Shown: piece by piece, positions 1-9,000 of the stretch
Layout: the number at the start of each line of letters is the position of its first letter
Position numbering within the stretch: position 1 is the stretch's first letter
DNA from: Cephalothrix spiralis
Taxonomy: Eukaryota > Nemertea > Palaeonemertea > Archinemertea > Cephalotrichidae
DNA length: 13,426 nt
Assembly: GCA_032353305.1 (NCBI GenBank)
Contig: JAUCNG010137763.1
Coordinates: 1-13,426, forward strand
Direction of reading: 5' to 3'
Made by a program: the position numbers and the translations under genes
The notes under the pieces: model-generated
What the model was told of the DNA's origin: nothing
Seen by the model: the letters and a program-made list of their open reading frames with translations, nothing else
Database searches by the model: none

Positions 1-33
1 CTAACATAGGCATTACTATGGCATTCATTGTAC
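1..33 (-). CDS. SLC18-like exon j (start of TM10), cut by window edge
   Basis: After the acceptor TTTTTACAG the sequence reads GT ACA ATG AAT GCC, giving G/TMNAIVMPML(G). This aligns with VMAT2 GMVDSSMMPIMG at the start of TM10. The phase (1) matches exon i exactly. The VMAT2 aspartate D399 corresponds to the Asn of TMNA. The exon runs to base 1 and probably continues outside the window. Confidence 0.85.
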
Positions 34-3000
34 CTGTAAAAATGAAATGGATCTTATTTTTGAACAACTAGAAAATACATAGTTGATAAATAACACGTCA
101 TCCTAAAAGGCTATCATATGCGTTTATGCAATGTTGAATAGCGCAAATAATGTCTTGGTGATTCACAATACCGCAACGCCTTATAGCGGCACGGTGGTTA
201 AGCGTTGGCGTTGTAATCCAGGGGTCTCTGGATCGATACCCAATCTCGACACCACTTTGCATCGGGTGGAACCTTAAGCAAGCTCCACAACGCATAGCTT
301 CCTGGGTGGCTCGGTCAGGTTCAATACGTAGAGTGAGTCATCTGACGCCCTATATAGAAGAAGAATCCCATAATTCGGATCGAGATGCGCAATAGATCAG
401 AAATAACGCATATTAAGCGTAAAACTTCGGAGACGCGGCGTTGCGTTAATATCGCATATTTGGGGCAAGACACAGATATTCTTCATTAACACGTATATCC
501 AATCATTTTTTTCTGTTTGATGTGAGCTTCTCGCTTTACTATTTTTTATTTGATCCGGTCAATAACAACCAATAACCACTTGCATATATGCTAATAAACG
601 CATTTCCTCAATCGTTGATGCTGCGTTATTCCGCAGTAACGCACAATACTGCGGCGTTGCATTATTTGCGATCTCCAACGCATGCTCTTACATAGTACAT
701 GTTTGCAGAAATTTTGGCGTACAACATTCCGCGCACATTTTCGGCCCGCCCGCGAAAATATCGGAAGTGCGGGCCTAAACCACACCAACCCTTATATTTT
801 TGGGAAGCTTGTGGAAATTCTAGGTTCAAGATTATATTTTTATGGGGGCCAGGGGCCAAAAAACTTATTTTTGTAATTCTTATATTTTCTGAAGGCCACT
901 GGGGAAAAAATCGGATTTACCAAGGTGCGAATTTATAGAAAATGTATCGCAAATATGATATAATCACCTCGAACGATGGATTTGCGAAATCGCAAACTTG
1001 ACATCACGACTAGATTTACGATACATTTACACTGGTGTGATGTCTCACATCCACAAATCGTAAATGCAATGTAAATTGGTAATTTATATTGAATTTATCA
1101 CACGTCGTAAATGCAATGTAAATTAGTAGTTTATTTTGAATTTACGAAAGTTAATATGCAGGTTTACGATGGTGTAAATCCAAGTACAATACGTAGCAAA
1201 TGCAGAGTAAATATGTCGCAAATTTTTAATGTATTTAAGATGTATTTTGCAATATATTTACGCAAGGTGTAAATATCATATTCCGTGTGCGATACATTTA
1301 CGAATGGTGTAAATCTGACTTTTTTCCAGTGGGCTTGTTCAAAATATAGGTTCATGATTAAATTTTCGAGGGGCCCGGATCTTTTCGGGGCACCAAGGGC
1401 CAAAAAACATAATTTTGTCAGGTAAAACAAAGCTCAAAAAAGTCCGGCCCCCATGAAAATATAAACTTGAACCTAGAATTTCTATAAGCTTTCCAAAAAT
1501 ATAAGGGTTATATTGGTGGGGTTTAGGCCCGCACTTCCGAGATTTTCGCGGGGGGGCAGTAATTTGCGCGGAAGGTTGTACGCCAAAAGTTCCATAAACC
1601 TGTGTATATTATTACCTACCTAATCCAAAACCAAGTCCAAAATGAGGTATAAAAAGATGTAGCATTCGTGTTGCGGTAGGGATCTAGAATGATAAACAAC
1701 AGATTTTATACTCAAAGTCCACCGCACACGAGGCTCTACGCCTGCTAATGTGTGATGAAAAATCGCATCAAAAATCACAAGCGACTTGGAAGAGGGCCCC
1801 CAAGGGTTTTAACGTAGGCGTAGGATAAACTTTTTTCGCTAACGTAATGGCGGAAAATTCTTACCGTAGGCTTAGGGGGAGCATCCCGTAGAGGTAAGTG
1901 TAGGGGCTAAAATCGGCGTAGTCGTAAGCGTAGGGGCTCAAATTAACGTAACCGTAAGCGTAGTGACTATAATTCACGTAGGCGGAGGCGTAATGATTCA
2001 AAAGTCGTAACCTGTAAGGTAGGCCTGCATTTATTTTATCTCATAATTTAATAGGTTAAAGTAACCTGAAAATTCAGATTCAGTAACTTTTTCAAATCCA
2101 TTTCTTTATTGCAACAGCGCATTATTTATCTTTTAATCCTTTATTCGTTTTACGTACGTACGAATTGTTGAAATTCCGATAGCGCTAATTTTTGTAATGC
2201 AAAACTTATTCTCGATTCGATGCATTAAAATAGCGTTCAGTTAGCTGTTTTTTGAGCATCCTACGCCTACGTTAACTATTTTCTTACGAGGGCTGCGTCC
2301 TCTCGGCACACGGCCTCCGGGCGTCAGAAAACTCCTGGTCGGTTACGAGCAATTTTTTCTTAACGTAGGGGTTTTTTCGTAGCGTAGGTGTAGGATGCGC
2401 TGAAACCTTAACGTAGGCGTAGGATGAGCCAAAACACCAACGTAAGCGTAGGCTAGAACTACCCTTGGGGGTCCCCTTGCAAGTCTCAAAATTAACTATG
2501 TTGTACCACATGTACAACAAAAGTTTTATTTATTTATGATGCCAAACAAAAAGTCGAAAGCGATGTGATCCTGAAAAGACGTATTACACTATAAACCTAG
2601 TATTTTGCTAAACAATAATTTAAATCACAGTATTTTGGTATACAAACACCACCAAATAGAAAATGCTTACGATAAAAAGGCTTATTCCAATTGCTATTAA
2701 ACTGAACATTGCAGATATCCATCTGAAAGAGAGAACAGAGATTATTTAACTTATAGTCAGGTAATAATGCAGCTAACATTGTGCAGCTCTCTAGGTATAT
2801 ATTGGCGACGTAGCCCGTTCCTCGCGGCCCGCCAACGATTGTTGCCGGCGGGGACAAAACGGTCGGCCAACTTATCCTACCGCAACATTGCCGCCAAACG
2901 AAGCAAACATCGCTCAAATTCCGCCGAATTACCGCTAATCGGGCGGGGATCGCACGAAACCCGCTGGCCGACCGATTTCGATGACCGACACCCATGCCAG

Positions 3001-6000
3001 TTGCCACCCGAATCGTTGGCGGGTCGCTAATTTGTTTGCCGCTGGAGGTCGTTAACTGCGAATTTTTAAAAGAGTTTTATTGACTGTTTTACTAAGGTAG
3101 CTAGATTTTGTAATTGCAGTAGTCCCAAACTGGGACCTGCCCTCGTTCTGGAACTCTTACATTTAAAAAGTTGCAAAAAGTCCCACAAAAACGTAACGCC
3201 GCATCTTTTTGGTAAAACTCTGAGATGGAGCATGCGTTATTCTGCATTTGTGATAATACTGCGGAGATGCGTTGAGTTGTTTGCGGTATTCCTGAATACC
3301 GCAGTCTTCTAAGGTCTTCTCTCCACTTCGCATCCCCGCAAATATTGTGTTAAAGCGGAATACGGAATACCGAATACAAATTACACAACTTGGCACCCTA
3401 CATATGCGGAGGTGCAAAATAGTCTTACACTACGAGGTCTTACACTACGAGGAGGTTCGGAATACCGCAAAATCTTCGCAGTCTTATCCTAAGTATGTGG
3501 AATACCGCAGATAACGTAATGTATATAGAGGAAGACTGCGGCGTTGCGTTATTTGCGAATGAACAAATATTCGGGGTAAGCCGTTGCGTTATTCCGCATT
3601 AACGCATATTTTGGGTAAGACTGTGGAGAAGCGTTCCGGTATTCCATACCAACGCACGTTTGGGGTAAGATATATGCTGTTTGTGGTACTCCACATTACC
3701 ACAGTCTGCTGTGCAGTGGCCCTTACGCAGACCTACACTAACAAAACCTAAGTAATAAAGATGTACAAGTTCTTATATTTATACACAAACCTTCCAATTT
3801 TTAAACTCAAAACGCCGCATGCATTCGTAGCTATTACATAACCAATACTGTCGGGTATAAAAACAAGTCCTGAAGAGAGAAAAATTATTTTCGTTCATAT
3901 ATTCCGTATTACAACAATACATGTATATTTAAAGATCAAATTAAAAGCAAAATTACTTAAAATTAAAAGATTGGTGACATGGTGGTTGTGCATGCCGAGA
4001 AAGTAGAATACGCTAAATGCTTAGTTCTAAATCTTGTGAAAATTCTATGTTCGATTACATATTTTTGATATATGCACATATGTACGCCATTTTGACCTAT
4101 TTAGGGTCATTTTTTCCTGAATTGAGCCGGACACTTTCGAAAATATAAAAAGAATTTCTACTAGCTAACTGAAAATATAAGGGTTGATGGGAATAACGCC
4201 GGCACTTCCAATTATCGCGGGCCCTAAAACAGGGGTGCAAAAGTTCCAAAGAACTAAAAAATAGGTTTAGCAAAATTTCCGGCGTCTTGACCATTATCAT
4301 TATTATACCTATTTGCCATTTCTCTAAATCCATGTAATCAGCTAACCATATTGGTAAAGTTGGTTCTAACATTGCCATAGACATTTCCGGTAACATCAAC
4401 GCACCTGAAAAAAAATCAGAATTAAAATATTGTTTTTCTATGTTGCTAAGTCCAAGAATAGAATCAACTATTTTTCAACACCATAATTCATTGTCATTTT
4501 TCAAACTTCGGAGGCGAAGTGGTAGAGAGTTTGTCTTTTGATAAGACTTTTGATTTTGGTAAGAGGTACCCTGTTCGAATCGAGACAGGGCTCGTCACTA
4601 CTTTTCACCGTTGGCAAGTTCTTGAGCGTACACTGCCTCCGGGGTTGCTCGGTCAGGTTAAATACGTGGAATGGGACGCTGTGAAACCCCACTGCTAATC
4701 GGTATATAGAAAAAAGATAGAGTGCGGAATAGGTCTACAGGCCGAAGGGTAAATGCTCATAAAGCGGACCGTCTGCGTCTATTTTAGCCAGTCATCTGGC
4801 GCCCTCCCTGTAACTATTGAATAAAAATAGCCGGTAATCAATTTAGCTCAGAACAGGTAACCATTTAAGCTAAGTATCTGCGTGACGGCATTTAGGAGTA
4901 TTAGAGCAGGTGTCTCCGACAAATTCAAAAAGTTTTTTAATGGTGTACTTTCACACAGGGGCCCTTCGGAAATCAGCTCCATATTCCCTACTGTACCGAT
5001 AAAGTATGGGTGCTGAATTAGCAAAAATATCAATATTTCCGGCGGCTTCACAAATTATAATTGAATATATTAATTTTAATAGATTTGTTGTTTAATTTTC
5101 TGCGTTCATTAGAAAGTTTGCGTTGAAAACAACCACTGATGATTCAATTTTCTCTGTTATTAGTAAACAAATAGGCACAAAAAGTCACTTAAATGTTCTT
5201 TAAAGCTAGGCATTTGGTGCCATTTGTTAACCTCAACAAATGGCTAAATTTCGATGAAAAGCTGTCCGTAACAAATCATTTTCAAAGTACAAGTATTTCG
5301 TTTTTACTTACCTGCACATATCAAAATAAAGGGGTCCTTTAAAAGAAGGCAAATTCTAGCATATCGAGCTTCGATAACTCTATATTCTGCGGTTGGACGT
5401 ATAAATATTACCTGTAAAACTGAGAAAAAGAAAATACGCTTTATCAAGAAAAGTAAAAATAATAATAATCAGACAATTGCGGAAGCATTCATCTTTTTTG
5501 ATGCAATTTTCTTTTAGCATTCATAAGAACATACGTAATCACTTCTTAGTGACTACACTAAGTTGAGCACTTAATAAGAACACACTAAAATACGGAACGG
5601 GGATAAAATATACGGACTAAATACGGGTTTAGACTCACTAAACACGAACGCGAAAACCCACTACTGACGCGGCAATGATTAAGTTTCTGATAAAGGCAAA
5701 ATATTTTTATAACATAGTATCATAGTTTTTGTTAACCTTTACTCAACTTATCTATGCAAATGGGACTTTGGTCTTATTCTTCAAATGTTTAGAAAGTGAT
5801 GTCAAGTAAAAGTGACACCAAAACTATGTTCCAAGTTTCGAGCCCCGTCGGTCACAGCACTAAACACAGATTACTTTACTGTGTTTTTTAATTTCAAAAA
5901 ATTGCAAATTTAAATGTTCCAATTATTTAGTTATCTAAACCAGTCTAAACTACAGTTTGTATATTGGATTATATTATAAATATGGATGATTATTGGCCAA

Positions 6001-9000
6001 CCTTTCCTTACTTGTGTTCACAAAAATTGCACCAGCTATGACTGTAAATGGAGCTACTTTACCAACGAATTGATATAAAACACCACCAAGGGGATATCCA
6101 ACTGAAAAGAAGAGAGAGAAAACTTTACGATTGCTTATCATAAAAAAAGCTACATAAAACATCTTCAAGATGTTGGTCCCGGATTTTAGCACTGACTATT
6201 GACATTGGAAATCTCAAAGAATGTATGTGTCTTCATTTACATTTTAGGTCTATGGGTAAGGCGTTGGGCCAAAGTCGCCTAGTGCCATATAGGCATATTT
6301 GGGATCACAGAACGTAAATATAATTATCGACAGAAATATTTGAAATTTAGATTTTAAGACAATTAGGAGTTAGGACATCTATTTTGATCAATGAACCATG
6401 TACCTCAGAATTCAATGGTATCGGTAGAAGACTAAGGACAGGTATTAAACGGAGTGTTAAATATCAATGTGCATACAATGGTCGTCTGGGGTTCTTTTTT
6501 TATGCCCGCGCCTTTTGTATTTTGCGCCCCTGAGATACGAAGTCTAACTTAAAGTTTATACATACATGTATATGCGCAAGAAAATAATACCGAAGTTGGC
6601 TTTCTTTCTAAGTGCATTTATAGCCTAATGTCTAAACTCTAAACTCGCTGTTTTCAAGATATAGATAGAGCAACCGCAACCGGACAAAGCGCTGGATTTT
6701 GTCGAAGTTTATCAAAGGTGCCCGCAAAAAAATCCTAAAGAGTGACTGCATAATGTATCTCAATTAGCTTTAGACATATTCTAAATGTTTTTCACATATT
6801 ATATAGATAGAAACATGCCAATATATGAAAAATCTAAAGTGGAGTTTATTTACCTAATACACCAACAGCCTGTCCTCCTAAAACGACACCCATTGCTCTA
6901 CTTCGGTGTTCATCATCTTTATAGAAATTGGCAACCATACCCATTCCTGAAAAACAAAAGATAACATTGTTTTATGCAGTATTAATCCTACGTTCAAATA
7001 TGTTTTTATTAATGCAATTCAAAGATATCGTTTTAGTCTATCATTACTATTAATTCTTAACATGCTAATATCACGTAAAATCATATGTTCTCTAACACGG
7101 GCTAATAACAAAATGTCATAATACCAATTTATTACCACAAACCACTCTTTAAATCCATAAACCTTTATTTAGATTTCTCTCTCAGTTTTGTCTGTAATGT
7201 AATGTAGTAAGACACGATGGACCGCAACCCCAAGGACCTTAACTTTCCAAAAACTTGATTCCATGATAGGACAATTCCAAGACGTTTTCGTGACATTTCC
7301 GTCCAATAATTAACCAATAGCGACACACTTGAGTCACAAACTTTTATGACATTTCCAGGTTTTTATCTATTGCTTCATTAATATTTCTTTTTTGGTCTAA
7401 TTTTGGAAGTTCATGACATGATCAGGTTTTCAAGGTTTTCAGACCCGTGGTCATCCTATATTTTCCTGACCACTTGGAAGATCCACCCAAAATTGTAAAA
7501 GTCAGAGGATTGTCTATTTAAACATTCGATTCCTAAAGGATTATAGATACTTTTGGGGCTTTTGGTCAGGACGAAGAAAATAATCATTAATTTCCCAAAA
7601 GGTGCTTCATTTTATCGGGTGAGTACATTTCGAATTCGATACACTCGGAAAGATGACAAGCTCCTTTCGAAATCTATCTACGGATCCACGGCTTTCAAAT
7701 TGTTCGGACAAAATTTTGCAGCCAAGGAGCTATTAAAATCGCATGCAAATTATACAATGTCATCCAAAAAGATAATGCCTTTTTATTGGTTGGTTAACGG
7801 AGCCGCCAAAGAAGTTAGTTGTAAGTGAAATTAAAAATTCAGCCGCCGCTGACAGGGGGAGGGGGTCATGGAAAAATTTGCATGAACTACGCCGGGTGGG
7901 GGTATAAAAAATGCTAATTCAATTTTTTCCAACACTTTTTCTCTTTTTTTCTCAACTGTTTTCCATTGTTTCTATACTATAAATCATGTTAGATCATGAA
8001 TATTGATTGAATCAACACTTAGTAGGAAAAAGGCAAAAATTGGGTGGATATGTTAAAAAAAATATGCGCGCGCTGGAAAAATTTTGTGCGCAGAATATTT
8101 GCAAAAAGTGTCAAAATTAGGGGCAGCGTTGTCAAAAATTGGAAGGAAAATATTGCAAAACGGGAAGAAATTGCAAAAAAACCACCGGGTGTGGGTATCT
8201 AAAGAAGTGGAAAAAATTGCAAGTCTAATTTTGGGGTTTGGTGAGTACCGAAACATATTTTGCGCTTTTTTTTTAGCCTAGTTCATACAATTTGTTTCCA
8301 AGAATGTTTAAACCATTTTTTACAAATACCTGCCACAAGAAGACACGCAGACCCTACTCCATGTATTGCTCTAGATACAAACAGGACGCTGTAATTAGTT
8401 CCAAAAGCAAGGCCTGAAACAAAAGAAATAAACAGTAACTACCGATGATTGGAAGAAAACTGAATTTCGCTGTACTCAGAAATTCTGTTTTAGCCGATTG
8501 TGTGACTGAATATCATTGATCATCATCAAAGTGACCACTTTTTTGAATTTCCAAATTCCCTATCTCTTCCCTGAAATCCCTGACCATTTCAAAACATTTC
8601 CCTGACCAAGTGACATATTATTTGCCATGAAATTGTCTTTCACGACATATATTTTGTCATAAAAATGTATTTCACGACAAATAATTTGTCTTTAACTAAT
8701 TCTCTAGAATATTTTTCCCTGACTTTTCCCTGACTTTCATCAAAATTTGAAAACTCCCCGACTTTTTCCAGACTTTTCAGCAAATTTTTTCCTTGACTTT
8801 TCCCTGATTTCCCAGATTAGTGATCACCTTGAACATTTGCATAATATAACTTTCGGAAAACATATGGATTTGGGTCCGCTTTTGTTTTGTATTTTTCGCG
8901 GGGATCGATGGCGAAAACAGGGATTAAGAATTCAGCAAACCAAGAATTCAGTCCAATTGTATACATTGAACTAGGAGGCTTATGATAAAACATCACCCTC

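Noticed and set aside
682-938. Open frames in the left arm of the foldback element, with counterparts at 1164-1430
   Set aside because: They mirror each other because of the inverted repeat and show no protein homology or conserved frame.
2767-3030. 87-codon Arg/Pro/Ser-rich frame
   Set aside because: It is produced by the GC-rich foldback element, which lacks stop-rich AT sequence. The residues look like composition, not a domain.
3195-3715. CRISPR-like array
   Set aside because: Repeats are degenerate, palindromic and irregularly spaced, and the DNA is eukaryotic with spliceosomal introns.
4504-4595. Functional tRNA gene
   Set aside because: A- and B-box-like motifs are present but the acceptor and anticodon stems do not form, and the unit continues into a repeat body shared with 183-372.
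5312-5411. Shorter version of exon e using the nearer AG acceptor
   Set aside because: It is phase 0 and cannot join the strong phase-1 donor of exon d; joining in that frame soon reaches a stop. It also drops residues that fit VMAT2 spacing.
7553-7828. 91-codon open frame on the plus strand
   Set aside because: It opens with TTG, not ATG, has no recognisable domain, and lies in a transporter intron. Length is within chance for this region.
8053-8281. Overlapping open frames on both strands
   Set aside because: They come from a low-complexity GCAAAAAATTG-type stretch, and both strands are open together. No protein family is visible.
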